Source: Apostichopus japonicus (Eukaryota > Echinodermata > Holothuroidea > Aspidochirotida > Stichopodidae). From it: 64,000 nucleotides of DNA. Shown in pieces: positions 50,372 through 63,310 of the stretch (position 1 is the stretch's first letter; each line of letters opens with the position of its first letter). The translations under genes and the position numbers were made by a program. Under the pieces are notes generated by a model, which was not told where the DNA came from, ran no database searches, and saw nothing but the letters and a program-made list of their open reading frames with translations. The stretch is taken from NCBI RefSeq assembly GCF_037975245.1, contig NC_092566.1, positions 10,879,501 through 10,943,500 of the forward strand. Reading direction: 5' to 3'.

Positions 50372-53300
50372 ATGCCTACTGGAGTCATGGAAGATTATAT
50401 GAAGATCGAGAAGATCGGTGAAGGTGTGTACCATCATTATTAAAGAAATTCTACAAGATCAACTCAAGCCTTAGCCTCTAATACAAATATCAGATCTAAA
50501 CATCTAGCCTAGGCTACGTGTTTTCTTGCAGTCTACTGTCAGTCAGCACTGCCCCCTTATACAGTTATGAGGACCAGGGGGCTACATTATTCTTTACGTT
50601 AACAACTTGATACTTACTAACTTTAGTGTAGTGCAAAAGGTTTCCGGGACCAGGAGCTGCTTTCCTCGAAAGTATCCCCTGGTGGCCTCACTGACCTGGA
50701 AACAAGCCATAACTGTCCAAGTGTGGTCGGTTGACAAGATTTGACTAAGCTTTATAACTGATCATGCTCATTTTATCAGGGATATACCAGCTCTTTGGTA
50801 GATGTTACTTTTCAGCCTCTAGTCTGTTAATTTGTGCACCCATGATCAATTAACACTGGCATTGAGCAACATGTATACATATCAGTAACATACATGATCA
50901 TTTGAATAGGCTGACAATGTCTTCCCCAATAAGACTTGGCTCTGACTAAACTGCAGACCTGTGCATACTGATCTAAATCTCCTTGCTTGAATGAGAGGAG
51001 GGGAACATGATGGGAACAATTTGTTGCATTCTGTATTTAAAATTACACACTGACAACATTTCCCACAAAAGCAAAAGAAGACTCCAATCTGAATGATGGA
51101 ATGTAGAAACTTGTAGTCATGTCTTGCTTAGTACAGTACTGTATGGAGAATAAAAGAAATAAGGAAGTTAGGGTCGGAACAGATATCGTTCTAACTTCTT
51201 GTGAATATGCTGGATGATTAGAGTTAGAATTTTCATGATTAAACCTCACTCTTAATTCACACAGAAATGCATATTTCATCTGAATTTTGTGAACAAATAC
51301 ATTCATAGCTCAACTTACTGAACTTTCTGCTTTTGATCGTTTCAGGTACTTATGGAGTCGTCTACAAGGGGAAGAACAAGAAGACCGGAAAGATAGTAGC
51401 TCTGAAGAAAATCCGATTGGAAAATGAAGAAGAAGGCGTACCAAGTACCGCGATTAGAGAAATATCAATCCTAAAGGAACTCAGTGAACATCCAAACATA
51501 GTCAAGTAAGTCAATTGTCTTAAAGGTTTTCAAGAATTTACAGTTAGGTCATTCGATGAATTCAGAAGGCTAAATGCATACACTGTTACTGTACACACAG
51601 AACTTTTTCAATTGCATCACTTTTCCAAAGTATGAATTTTTGCAAGAGGCAACATTAAAATTTACCAGTTTTCACAATTTGGGTTACACTTTTTATGTCA
51701 AAGTGCAATAAAATTTGGCCTCACTTTTTACTAACTTCCAAACCTTTGACCACATCTCCGTCACCCCTTTGCCCTTAGACGTCAGTACATAACTTGAGAC
51801 ATTTTGTTCTTCAACGGTTTAGATTATGTTGTACTGTACTTGGAGCAGATTAACAGAACTTATTTATAAACATACCTGTATTCTTGTTCTGTCTAGATTA
51901 ATAGAAGTCTTATCTGATGAAAACAAACTGTTTCTGGTATTTGAATTCTTAAAAATGGATCTGAAGCACTACATGGAGTCCCTGAAGGGAAGGATGTTGG
52001 AACCAGCATTAGTGAAGGTAGGTAGTCATGTTTGAAGCTTGAGCTCATCCAAGGTCAGGAGTTAAAGAAATATTTCAAGGTATCAGTGATCTACAATCAA
52101 GTTAATTTGAAATTGAAAGTCAATTTCTAAAGCCTGGAAAATGTTCTGGAAAAGATTAAACATAACAAAAGTGATAAAATGTGGAATGATTTCTCAAGCT
52201 GTTTGTAATTGATACATTTTTCTTTCCTTTTTTTGAAAGAAGCCTTGGAACTATTCTTAACTTTGTTTTGTGATCATCATGAAAGTGTATCTTGACACAA
52301 GTGTTTGTAAATCACTTAAAATTTTCACTGCAGTGGTGGTGCTATGTTTCTGGTCTCTAGATTTGAAATACTGCTCATTTTGCCCCCAAATTCTGTTCCA
52401 TGCACATGTCATGTATTACAATGTCAGCCAAAAGCTTGAGAACTTGATTTTATTGGATAGAGATAAGAGAAAATAAACATCAAGTCATTTAATATCATCT
52501 AAATGGAAGAGAGCTTCAAGTTCTCAGAATTTGTAATCAATGTTTTAATTCGGATGAAGAGGCCAAGCATTTTACAATTGTAGCCACTTCTGCTAAAATC
52601 AAATTCCCACTGGTATTTTCTTAAATAAAACTACAGCTCACAACTTCACAAGCAGTTACTGTACACTTTGTACAGGCTTATGGAAGAAGCACCATCATAT
52701 TCAACAGACTTACCATGCGTTTATATCCTCAATGTCTACTGGCAGGAAATGTGCCTGAAAATCAACCACTTGGGACAGTTTTCTAGTGCTAATACATTTC
52801 TAAACTGTCATGATTTCATTTTCTTTTCTCGTTCCTCTTTCAGAGTTACACGTACCAAATTACGGAAGGAATTTTATTTTGTCACAAGCGGAGGATTATC
52901 CACAGGGACTTGAAACCACAGAACTTACTCATCGATGAAGGCGGATGCATCAAAATTGCCGACTTTGGACTTGGAAGGGCATTTGGTGTACCTGTTAGAG
53001 TTTACACTCATGAAGTAAGCTGTACTTCTGTTCTCTGGAATCTCTCTTTAATAGTGATGTACATGCAACACATTCTCAGCATGGACTCTATAGTGTCTGG
53101 ACAAAGTTTACACTGAACGTATCCATAAATAATGTCTAGCAAATAGGACACCTTTTAAGAAAAAAATAACAAGTATGTACAAAGTTTTCCAAGGAATGGA
53201 ACCTTATGCTTGTTTAGCTTTATTTGACATTTACAACATATTTACATAGATGCTGTGCCTATTAATAACTTAATGAACTAAATTCGCAAAACACAATGTG

Positions 53301-54627
53301 TGTCAAATTTACGGTTGTGTAAGTCCATAATTATGTAAAACTTCAACTTTTAACGTCTATTTGAAACCCAATATAACCATTATTTCTCTTGTCATTGACA
53401 AACTTGCCACTTTGTTAATATTAAACACACAGTGATCCTAAATTCTGAGCTATTTGAATCATAATTTTCTTTGTTTCTAAATGACAGTCACACTTACCAA
53501 CTTTATTTATGTTTTAATCTTCATTTGATAACTCATGAGTTGGTGTGGAAGAAACTTTGAAGGATGTAAATCGTATGAGTCCGATTATTGAATATTTTAT
53601 TTGAATTTATTGTTTTTTTTTTCTGAGCAGTGGGAGGTAACCAATCTCTTTCATTAATCCAACAGATTGTGACATTGTGGTACCGTCCACCAGAGGTTCT
53701 TCTGGGATCACCTCGATACTCTTGCCCCGTTGATGTTTGGAGCATCGGATGTATATTTGCTGAACTGGTCACTAAGAAGCCTCTTTTCCATGGCGACTCT
53801 GAAATCGACCAATTGTTTAGAATATTCAGGTAATCAATACAGAATAACAGAGGTTGCTAATAGTTGACAATTGCTGGAATAAACTGTTTACACAAGTGAA
53901 GCTGGGGTATACATATTAAACTGCTGGCACATTGTATTTGGCAGTGGTATGTTTCAAACTGCCAGTCCTACCCCCTTCCTTGCCCCTTTCATAATTCTGA
54001 AATCGACCAATTGTTTAGTATATTCAGGTAATCAATACAGAGGTTGTTAATAATTGACAATTGCTGGGAATAACCTGTATACACAAGTTAAGATGGGGTA
54101 TATATTAAACTGCCGGCACATTGTATTTGGCAGCGGTATGTTTCCAACTGCCAACCCCCCACCCCCTTCCCTGCCCCCTTTCATCACCATTCCTTTCCTC
54201 TTTTGACAGGACTATGGCCACTCCTACTGAAGATAACTGGCCCGGAGTAACTTCTCTTCCTGACTACAAGTCTTCATTTCCTAAGTGGACTAAGAAATCG
54301 TTAGCAACAAGTGTGGCCTCTCTTGACAGCCAAGGACTAGATTTACTGGAGGTAATTATTTTTTTTTCTTTGGCAATATTAATAAAAATCAGTCGATCAA
54401 ATAAATTAATAACTGGTACATTTCGAAGTATTACCTCTTCTGAACAAAAGACTAAAAGGCAAATGTTATTTTTTTGCCTTCTTTTCTGTCATTTTCAGGA
54501 AATGCTCATCTATAACCCAGCCAAGCGTATTTCTGCCAAACAGGCCCTAAAGCACCCATACTTTGATGATCTTGACAAGAGCACACTGCCCTCCAGTCAA
54601 TTCCAGTCACCATTCTCGGTTTACTAA
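50372..54627 (+). CDS. CDK1: Cyclin-dependent kinase 1 (CDK1/cdc2), complete
   Basis: Seven coding exons: 50372-50423, 51346-51505, 51897-52017, 52844-53014, 53666-53829, 54210-54351, 54499-54627, all with GT-AG borders. Starting at the second ATG (50387, [16 protein letters not shown]) gives 307 aa and places every key residue at canonical CDK1 numbers: Thr14-Tyr15 (Wee1/Myt1 sites), Lys33, PSTAIRE helix 45-51, HRDLKPQN with Asp128, DFG 146-148, T-loop Thr161. A first ATG at 50372 would add [18 protein letters not shown] and [17 protein letters not shown] favour CDK1 over CDK2. The kinase pairs with A/B cyclins and drives entry into mitosis. Oddities: DFGLG instead of DFGLA, WYRPPEV instead of WYRSPEV/WYRAPEV, and a C-terminal extension ([16 protein letters not shown]). 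The 3' neighbour LARP7 is convergent. Confidence 0.95.
52844..53014 (+). CDS. CDK1: CDK1 exon 4: catalytic loop and activation segment
   Basis: 57 codons, phase 0 at both ends. Carries [17 protein letters not shown], then [22 protein letters not shown] including Thr161. Gly150 (GGA) replaces the Ala found in nearly all CDK1/2 proteins at DFGLAR. The reading is unambiguous in the DNA. Confidence 0.93.
53798..54190 (+). repeat. Tandem duplication (198 bp) including the CDK1 exon 5 end and donor
   Basis: Copy 1 starts at 53798 in exon 5 (TCTGAAATCGACCAATTGTT) and runs into the intron. Copy 2 starts at 53996 with the same exonic bases, TATTCAG and GTAATCAATACAG. Later shared blocks include GACAATTGCTGG, GCACATTGTATTTGGCAG and the C-rich tract just before exon 6. 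Copy 2 thus contains a decoy 3' exon piece and donor. Confidence 0.93.
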
Positions 54628-55280
54628 ATCATAAGTGTGGAGAACTCCTCAAAGAAATTAGAATCGCAGGCATCATCGCTAGAAGAGGCAGGAAAATGGC
54701 TCTGAATGACAACATGTTTCCTGTGTCACTTCTTATATGTGAACATTGAATGGCACAGCTGGTCCGGTCATTTGTTGGCATGCCTCTTGAGCCTAATTAT
54801 GCGAGCTGATGAGTGATGTCATGGCCAAAGCAAAGCATGATATATTTACAAAAACATGCTGCTTCTATTTGATTATACTTTACAGGAATCTTTGTTTATG
54901 TTTAAATTTGCTATTTTTGTTTCCTTTCCCTATGTGTTTTCGTTTAGGTAACAAGTGTTTTTTGAATGAGTCGTGTACGAGTTGAAGATATAGATTAGTA
55001 AAGGGAAATAACAATGATGGCGTAGAAGATGTTATACAAGAATGATAATCAGGATTCCAAATTGATTCACGTACATACAGAGAGAAAATATATATAAGAT
55101 TTCTGATATAAATGTCCTTAATACTGAGGGGTAAATGTTCATACTGTACCCTCATCTGGGTGTTGCTTAGTTTAAGTATAAGAAACTACAGGAGCTAAGA
55201 ATGTTACTCTTAGATTTGCATAGGGTCACCAACCAGTCTGTTTACCCAACAGAAGTTGTATGTATTCAGTAGATCTTTAA
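54628..55280 (+). other. CDK1 3' UTR / downstream region
   Basis: Sequence after the CDK1 stop. No further exon is needed to complete the kinase. I see no clear AATAAA close to the stop, so the cleavage site is unknown. Confidence 0.4.
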
Positions 55281-55283
55281 GCT

Positions 55284-55649
55284 ATAAAGGCATTGAAGAC
55301 TCGCCCCAAAACGTGTGCCGCCCTCTGCAAAAGTTAATTTCGTTGCTTGCTAGTGAAGTTTTTCTCTTGTCGCTACAAAATGCAGACAGTAATGAAACGT
55401 GATACTTTGTTATCTTTAGCTGGACCTGAGTTGTCCATCGCTGTATCACTTTAACACCGTGCTGTGGGTATTGACCGCAGCTGTATGTACTGACTGTACA
55501 CTAGTGTCTAATTACCAGCGGTAGCAAGCTGTGTGTGTATTTTCTGGGATCGATGGTGGTGTCTAACACTTCTGTTACACCTCTTTCGAAACTAGGTCAG
55601 ATTACCGGCATTAGACATTTCTTTTTACGCTAGTCTTCAAACCCTTTAA
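55284..55649. mobile_element. MITE with TIRs, copy 2 (inverted relative to copy 1)
   Basis: Reverse complement of the 15627-15972 element: ends AAGGCATTGAAGACTCGCC (from 55288) and the inverted CTAGTCTTCAAACCCT (to 55645). TTAA follows on the right (55646-55649) and a mutated ATAA (TTAT inverted) is on the left. Shared interior: CGGTAGCAAGCTGTGTGTGT, TCGATGGTGGTGTCTAACAC. Confidence 0.75.
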
Positions 55650-57345
55650 AGATGTTGCATCCTTTTCTTTCTCAAATGCAACATTCACAATGAATGAACT
55701 AATTGCAACATCTCGTTGGGTTCATGAACAACATTAATCCTCACTTTTCCGACTTTCCATTGGCCTTTAAATTGTTACCACCGCTTTTGAAATTCATACC
55801 ACAAGGCAGGATTAATGAGTATTTCTAGAGAAATATAGAATGCAGCATGATAATGAATTTCTAATGAAGAAAGGTTGACATAACTATTATAGGTTCCTAT
55901 CAATAGATGCCGACTACAAAACCTGTATTCATAACTCGGTGTATAACTAAACTATGTACTAAGCTATCAGTCAAATTACCATATGAAATCAGATTAGACA
56001 ATGCATTGATTGAAGTTTCTTTCGATTTAGAATTGTTTTGATTAAAAATGAAACTAGAAGTTAAGAAGTTTTGCACATGTCCAAATACAAATTTCTTCCA
56101 GATGAACATCACTATAGTGACTATTAAAATCTCACAATGTTATTACAACAGTTCCACAAAGACCAAACATGCAGACATAGGCATATCTATATATATATAT
56201 TTTCTCTGTTCATCTCGAAGAAATTTAATTGCTCTAAAAATTTCTTTAATCCTTTGTAATATTTGTTGCTTTTTTCTAAAAAAAATTAAAATACCTCAAT
56301 ATTTATCTTGCATAGAAACGTATTACCATGTAGTTGGTTGATAATTCAGGGATTGGGGGGGGGGGGGTGGGAGGGAAAGGGGTAAATAGCTGTTGGCAGT
56401 GCTAGTTGTATTACAGGACAGCTGCAAATCAAGTCGATTATGTGTGGACACTTATAATGTACATATGTAAAGTTTATCAATACATTTTAAGTACTGTGTA
56501 CATGGCAAAAAAACATAAATTTCTTTTGGCTCTATAATTTGTTTGGGCTATTGTTTATACACCATAATGAGTTGGTCACAACAATCAAACAATGATGCAG
56601 TATAAGTCTAGGGATCTAGTCTGGCCGGAAAAGAAATACTCAAAAAGTCAACTTACTGCTATTGAAAGTTGGAAGGGCTCATCCAAGTATTTCATACATG
56701 TTTATTAATGAAACTTGACTTAACACAGTGAATAACACAAAAGACATACTATTGATTGAGATAAGAAAATCAATTCTTTTGAGCTTTCAAGGCTTACAAT
56801 TCAAAACAAAAGCATATACTGAGGAGAATAAGTATTTTCATACACAGTAATATTTCCTAAATCATCTTTCACACAGTTTGTTTCTCATTAGTCTTGGCTG
56901 AGATCTTTATCAAAGAAAGTGAAACTGATCCAAAGTTCCTAGTTCTTCACGGTTCACCTAGACGAACATGATCATCTCATCTTGTGGCTTTATTTTGCCA
57001 ATTAACATAATAAAAAAAATGGTGCAAAAAGCCAATTTATAAACATAAATCTTTGCAACAGAATCCAGTCAACGTAAATTTCTTCACTGTCCTGCCAGTC
57101 AACTGTCCAATGTTAAACAGAAAAACAACTTGATTCTTCCGCAAGTTATGTGTTTGAAAAATTCTCAGTGGCAACCAAAGTTATTACACTCAAATGGCAA
57201 AATATGCTACAAATCACTGATAACCCGATAATCGGAAAGGGGTAACACCTTCAGGAAAACAGCTTTGAAAACTCTTGGAGGCGATCCCTTTGACCTTGTA
57301 AAAGGTCTCAACCTAAAGACGCGGGAGGCTTGGTTTGTTTTACAA
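55650..57345. other. Convergent intergenic region between CDK1 and LARP7
   Basis: AT-rich, a poly-G run at 56356-56367, no gene recognised. Probably contains both 3' UTR ends. Confidence 0.4.
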
Positions 57346-57348
57346 ATG

Positions 57349-57354
57349 TTTATT
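57349..57354 (-). promoter_or_regulatory. Candidate LARP7 poly(A) signal
   Basis: AATAAA on the minus strand, 48 bp past the LARP7 stop codon (57402-57404). It would give a very short 3' UTR; other signals further away are possible. Confidence 0.45.
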
Positions 57355-57401
57355 TTATGAACGCTTGTTCCAGCTTCTTCGTTGACATGCGGTCATTCAT
57401 C

Positions 57402-60400
57402 TTAGTCGTTGAACGTGATGTGAGATGACATCTTAGCAGTTAATGCCTTCTCAGCTCTCTTCATTACCTATTGATAAGAAAAAAGTAGGTATCTGATAAA
57501 TATTCTTTTCTTCCCATACGGCCCCTCACCAGCCCCATCCCCCGGCTTTCAACCCTTCTTCGGCCTGCCTGCATTTCATACATTCATTGCTTTACATTTT
57601 TTAACAGCAGCTACTTCACTTTTGATAGATATCTTCTCATATGAAAAGAGTCCCAACCAAAAAGTATGCTAATGGCATTGTAAATGCGGCTAGCCGTGGC
57701 ATTACGGTGAACCATGGTATGCCTCTTATGGTCCTTTTATCAGCCGTGATACTATTGATCATGGGATGCATTGTGGCGGCTACTGTATGTGTGAAAGATG
57801 AAAGTTGTGCCAGCTAAACCAGGAAGCTGCTACTGCTCCCTGGTTGAACAGCTCAAAACTACAGCAACACCAATCACTGTTTGAACCAGACCATATATAT
57901 TGTCAGTTTGGCTCTGCTACTTAGAAACATCCATTGAACGGAAACTCTGAGTTTCAGATATAAACTATATATAAACGTGACTGCTGACTCGATATCAACT
58001 AACAGGAAACAAATAATCAACAATACCTGCTCCTTTCCCTCTCTCAATCCTATCCACCCACCCTCTTCCCCATTATGTACCATAAAGGGCTGAAGAATTC
58101 AAACATCTCTTTTAGATTCTTCACCAATTGTCAGCAATTTTACCAAATCGTTCCGGTCAGTCACTAAAACTAAAGATCCCAACTTGATCCACGAAAAATG
58201 CCCTCTGAGGATTTCACGCTAAACAAATTGTCAGTAGCGGGTACTTCATAAAAAATGTTGTTAATTGGAGACTTTCCAAATTTTTCTGCATTTTTGTGAA
58301 ATGAAAGTTGACCTTTTCCTCACAAATAACATTGATATTAGTATATAACATCAAATAGCGTCAAACATCACTGAAATGTACTAAATTTCAAAGACTTCAC
58401 TCACTCGTATTTTGCCACGTTGCTTCTTTCTCTTGCTGGTTGAAGTTAGCTTGCTCACCCTGTCAGCATTTAATTTCTGCCAGTATTTTTCTTCTTCGTC
58501 ACCTGTTGTTAATCAACCATTGAGAAGAACGTTCATATTACTTTAGCCTTTATCGAACTGATTAAACAAAGCTCTGTAACCCATTTTGTCCATTCTTAGC
58601 TGACTGTCAAGTATCAAGATTATGAGCTCTCTTCTACTACTATTTAAATTTTGGACAAACTTGATAACCTTATACCTCTGCAAAGTTGTACTTGTCATAG
58701 CTCTGTTACTCTCTGTTTAATCAACTAAAAAATTATAATTTCAACAAGAATGCAAAAATGCATTGTGGTTTCGATGATGTAACATGAGTAGTTTTCTTCA
58801 TGAATCTGACGAATGTATAATGAGGGTGTACATGTTTACAAGGGTTTCACGATTTGACCTCTGATGACCACAAATGACCTCCACCAAACACAATATGCTT
58901 CTTTAACTCAATGTGGTACTTCATTTGACCCCCCTGACCCCAAATGTCCTTTGCCCTCCAACAAAAGCTGTAGGCTTCTTTTACACAATGTGGTACTTCT
59001 ACACACCAAATATGAGGTCTGCCCATGATTCCCTTCTTGAGATATTGTGTTTAAAAGGATTTCACAATTTGACCCAAATGACCTTTGACCTCCACCATAA
59101 ACAATAGGCTTCTTGCACTCAATGCGGTACTTCTATAGAGTAACTATGAAATTGGTCTGACTTTCTCTTCTTGAGATATCGTGTTTTCAAGGTTTTCACA
59201 ATTTGACCTCTGGTGACCCCAAATGACCTTTGAGCTCCACCAAAAACACTAGGCTTCTTGTACTTAATGTTGTTCTTTTATACATCAAATATGAAATTGG
59301 TCTGACCTTCCCTTCTTGAGATCGTGTTTACAAGCTGGGCTTCACAAACGCACTCACACACACGCCATCATGAATGCATAGATTACGATTATCCTCGAAA
59401 CTAAAAACCATTAACTGATAGGAGAATTAAACTCCAACCATCATCATTGGTGTGTTTCATACAGCTACTGGGGATGAATAGTTTTCCGAACCAGTTAACA
59501 AAACATCTTATTCCCTTTGGGAGATGTCACAATTCGAATGTTATTTTCACACACAGGAAAGAAGACTTGAACAAGCCTAATACAGCATCTTCAAGACACA
59601 TAGGCTTGAAATTTTTAAATGATTTTTCTTTACTTGTTGCAACAGGTTTTTCTTTTCTATTTTATGGTAAAAAAGCACACAACCGAAACAGTAAAATAAC
59701 GTTTCCTTAGGTTTTTAACCAACTTTCTTTGAGAAACATTATTGTGCCTTTCGTCAACATTCTTACCTGTCAATAAGGTAAATGAGATGGTATCAAGCCC
59801 AGCTATATCTTGACTTAGAACTTTCTCTGCTGCTTGTTGAAACTTAAACCTCACAAACCCCCCGGCTTCGCCATCTTCCAGGTCGACGTATGCTACCGGC
59901 GCTACTGAGTCCAGCTTTTCCTGCAAGGATTGAGAAGTAATTTGGATGATGATGAAAAGCCTGAAAGGCCATTCAAATCGAAACAGAGTAATGGTCACTC
60001 AGTCATTTTCAGAAGGTGCTTTACTCCCACCTCTAAAGTATTTACCAGGGTCCCTCACACCAGGGGGAGACATGCCCCACCCCCCATCCCCCATGTCAGA
60101 AGGATGCACATTACAGAGGCGACGTGGTGTCATAGGTATTGCAGTCTGTATCAGGGCCCCTCCCACCAATTGCAAATTTGTGTTGGTTTACCCAGACTGC
60201 TACATAAAGTAGATACCTCACAATGTCTGGGGATAACTCAGATGGTCAGAATCTCCTTGAACAAATTTTAGCATGCTAATATCAGGTACTTTAGTGAAAA
60301 TAAACCTAAGCCAGCCCCCTAAAAAATATGCATAATATCAACTTGAACATATATTACCATGTACCCACTATCTACCAACACATTAATACCAAGTATGAAT

Positions 60401-63292
60401 AAATTCTGACTTTTGGTTGCGGAGTTATTAGCATTTGGAGATTTTCACGTTTTACCCTGTGACCTCATTATTATTCATGAGATGAGCAACAAAATCAATA
60501 CGGTTCTTCTACTCATTATTGCGCATCTATGTACCAAGTATGACTTCAATCCAACTTGCCATTGTTGAGTTATCATGTTTAAGAGCCTAGGGCGTCACAT
60601 ACACACACACACACGCGATCACCATCGCATAGATTCCTTGAGCCTTCGAGCAAGGAATCAAAAATGAAAATTGAAAAGAAAAATGGCATTGGTCCCAAAA
60701 GACACCCACACCCCTGTTCACAAGTCTGTTACACTGCAGGGTAGGTTGGACGAGGGAAAAAGTGAGATTGGGAGGAGGGGAGGATATCATTTGAAATTAG
60801 GATTCGGTGTTAAAACTGTCAGTGATATGAGATCACAGTCCTTCTGCTTGTTGATCCTTCATCCCACATGGTAAGTTCTCCAAGAGACATCAAATCCACG
60901 AGATTTACACTTACATTTGAGCTTGGTTTTCGCATATCGTTTGTATCTCTGTTGCTTTAATAATAAATATGAGGCTTTTCATATATATTTTTTAAAATAT
61001 ATGTATTTAATTTTCTTGCTCAATTCCATCTGTAAATTTCAATTCTTACATGCTGTATATTAATTTGTGAAATGATTGATATCCTGGAAATATATTAACT
61101 GAACCTGAAAGAGTCAAATGTGATAAACGTGACTAAATTTTGTGATGCTCACCCTTAATTCTTTTCTTGATTCAATCGGCTCTGTTGACTGGATTCTGAG
61201 TACGACTCCTTCGACAAATTCTGGTGCGGTTGACCCTTTTTGAGGCTCTTGAGTTACGGCAGGCTTAGAATGTGACTATAAGGAAAGAACAGAAAGAAAT
61301 AGGGTAATTGATGTAGAGAAAAGAAAAATCACAATGGTTAATTTTAAAAGTAAAAGGATTTTCTAAACAAACAACCACAAATGTCAACCCAAACGTTATC
61401 TTTAGCTTGCATGACATCCGATATAAATTAGCATACTATCTGCCCACTGATATTCAAACTTGTATATTCATACAGCTGGAACCATGACACAGATACACAG
61501 ATTTGCCCACATGAGCATCATTGCTATGGAAATTGCATCCATAGGTGTAGGAGGCGGGGGGCTGCAGCCCCTAACCAACATTTTTTTGTGAAAATTTGGG
61601 CGATATGCTGAGAATTTTTCGGGCACCTACTGAAAGAAAAATAATTTCCAATGTGTTTTGCAATGGTTAAACTTATATTATTATTATCATTATTATTGCT
61701 ACAACTTCCCCAATAATTATAACCAATATGGAAGGGTAATTACACAGAAAATGGTTGTATGTTATTGGCATGTGATGTAGTAACCGGTGATTGTCTATAT
61801 AATAAAATTTTGGTTACATTTTTCGGGCAAGTCGTTACAGCCCCCTAAAATCAAATTAGGCTCCTACGCCTATGATTGCATCCCCCGGTGTCTATGCATT
61901 GTCCAGGCTAAAGTCTGCTAAAGATGTTTTGCAGGTCTTGGCCAAGAGTTGATGTCTAGTATTAAAAGCAATGGACTAATAAAAACCTGTTATTACATTG
62001 TTGAAAAAACTAGATCCTATTTATAAGCATGACTTTTTTTTCACTTTTTACATAAGGAATAAAAAAAACCTGTTTACATTTTTCATGTTTATTTGGGTCA
62101 CTTACCTGGGCCCTCCACTGAGCTCTCATTGCATTCTTCATCTCCTGGAGCCCCAACTTTTGAAGGTGGAGGTACTGATCCTTCAGCTTCAACCATTCAG
62201 CTCTGGCAAAAAGAAAACAAATCTGTATTTTAAGTCAGGAGAATTTGACTTTCAAAATAGACGAACATCAAGAGGGGAAGGGTGGGAGAGGAGGAGAGGC
62301 ATTCTGATCAAAATTATATCTATCTTTGTTCTTATATTGTGCTCTACTCCTAAGATAAAAAGATAGTAACCAATATACAAATATTTGTGTCTCAGTTCCA
62401 GTTTTGATAGCCAAAGTGGCAAACCAACCTGTACTCCCTTTTTATTTTATTTTTTGTATTATAAATGAACTGAAATATGTTTTCCTCACTTTGATAACAC
62501 TCTCAAAAACAACTGTTGTTCTTCCTTCTCCTTCTTCTGTCTAAACCGTTTCTTCTTTCTGTTTCCATCTACCCTCGTGACCCCCTTCTCTTTGTTTCGC
62601 ATAATCTTCAGAGCTGCTCGGACATCCTTCTGGACGACGCTGGCGCTTTCATCCTTCTCTCTCACTGTCTCAAACACCACAGCATCCTTCTCCTCTTTGG
62701 GTTTCCTCTTCTTTTGACTTTCATCCTTAACGTCATCCTCTTCTGCTTTTCTCTTCCTTGTCTTCTTACCGTCCTCCCCGATGTGTCGGTCGCCCTCTCC
62801 CTGTCCGTCTTCCCGCCTCTCTTTCCCTCCTCCTCCTCCCACTTGGACGTGGTTGTCCTCCTCTTCATGACCTTTCCTCTTCTTGCTAACCTTTCCCTCA
62901 TGATCTACAGTTTCACTTTTTCTCTTCCTTCTTTTCGTATTCTCCTCATTTTCTGCCGTTCCTGTTTCTTGTTTTGATTCTGTGACTATCCTCTCCCCGT
63001 GAACTTTATCTTTAAGATTGGACTCTTGAAGCTCTTTAAGTTTATGGCTATCTTCCGTTTTGTCGTTGTGTCTTCTCTTGAGATGTTTCCTGGAATGCTC
63101 ATCTGCCTCTTCTTCTTTTGAGTCTCTGTTTGTGCTGCCTCTCTTGTTGCCATGTCTGTGATGTCTATGCTCTTCGGGTTCATCTGTCTGATCCAAGGAT
63201 ATCTGTGCTAAATCTACGCTGACAAATTTTCCTTTTCTCGTCTTTGGGAACATTCCGGGAGGTCCGTAGTCGTCCAATGGATTGTTGAGAAG
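57402..63292 (-). CDS. LARP7: La-related protein 7 (LARP7), C-terminal six exons (partial)
   Basis: Minus-strand exons 63292-62490, 62202-62106, 61275-61153, 59920-59767, 58502-58405 and 57467-57402 join in frame to 446 aa. The first begins LLNNPLDDYGPPGMFPKTRK, matching the segment just after RRM1 in LARP7, then a long Lys/Arg/Glu linker. Next come FLRVLSKAEWLKLKDQYLHL (human FLRVLSK-like anchor) and the xRRM: FVEGVVLRIQSTEP, AYVDLEDGE (RNP3 Tyr and Asp), GFVRF (conserved Arg), TGDEEEKYWQKLNADRVSKL (helix alpha3). The last exon ends KMSSHITFND. LARP7 binds the 3' end of 7SK RNA and holds P-TEFb inactive in the 7SK snRNP in the nucleus; the xRRM grips the 3' hairpin. The La motif and RRM1 are not in the window. 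Introns contain a hAT MITE and tandem repeats. Confidence 0.93.
58840..59400 (-). repeat. ~130-bp tandem repeat, inverted copy of the 35360-36530 family
   Basis: About four units with TTTCACAATTTGACCTCTG, CCAAATGACCTTTGACCTCC, AGGCTTCTTG.ACTCAATG and CCCTTCTTGAGATATTGTG. The array ends in CACACACACGCCATCATGAATG then a CATAGATTACGATTATCC segment. Located in the LARP7 intron between the two xRRM exons. Confidence 0.88.
60330..60680. repeat. Related decayed repeat ending in CA microsatellite and hairpin
   Basis: Contains CTTGCCATTGTTGAGTTATC, an ACACACACACACAC run at 60600-60614, GATCACCATCGCATAGATTC and the hairpin GATTCCTTG ... CAAGGAATC (60632-60660). The order (tandem units, CA run, CATCACCATCGCATAGATT) parallels the end of the 58840-59400 array, suggesting one element type. 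Confidence 0.5.
61540..61874. mobile_element. hAT MITE with perfect 8-bp target duplication
   Basis: Begins CATAGGTGTAGGAGGC; ends GCTCCTACGCCTATG, inverted. Flanked by ATTGCATC at 61532-61539 and 61875-61882. 335 bp, non-coding. Its terminal repeat matches that of the 17415-19009 element. Lies in a LARP7 intron. Confidence 0.92.
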
Positions 63293-63310
63293 CTGCGAAT
63301 GTCAAATAGT

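Noticed and set aside
58840-59400. Open frames inside the ~130-bp tandem repeat as exons
   Set aside because: Frames change from unit to unit and coincide with repeat units, not with LARP7 homology.
62516-62977. Plus-strand open frame of 153 codons
   Set aside because: It is the antisense shadow of the Lys/Glu-rich LARP7 linker exon; the Ser/Leu/Phe-rich translation is what that complement produces.
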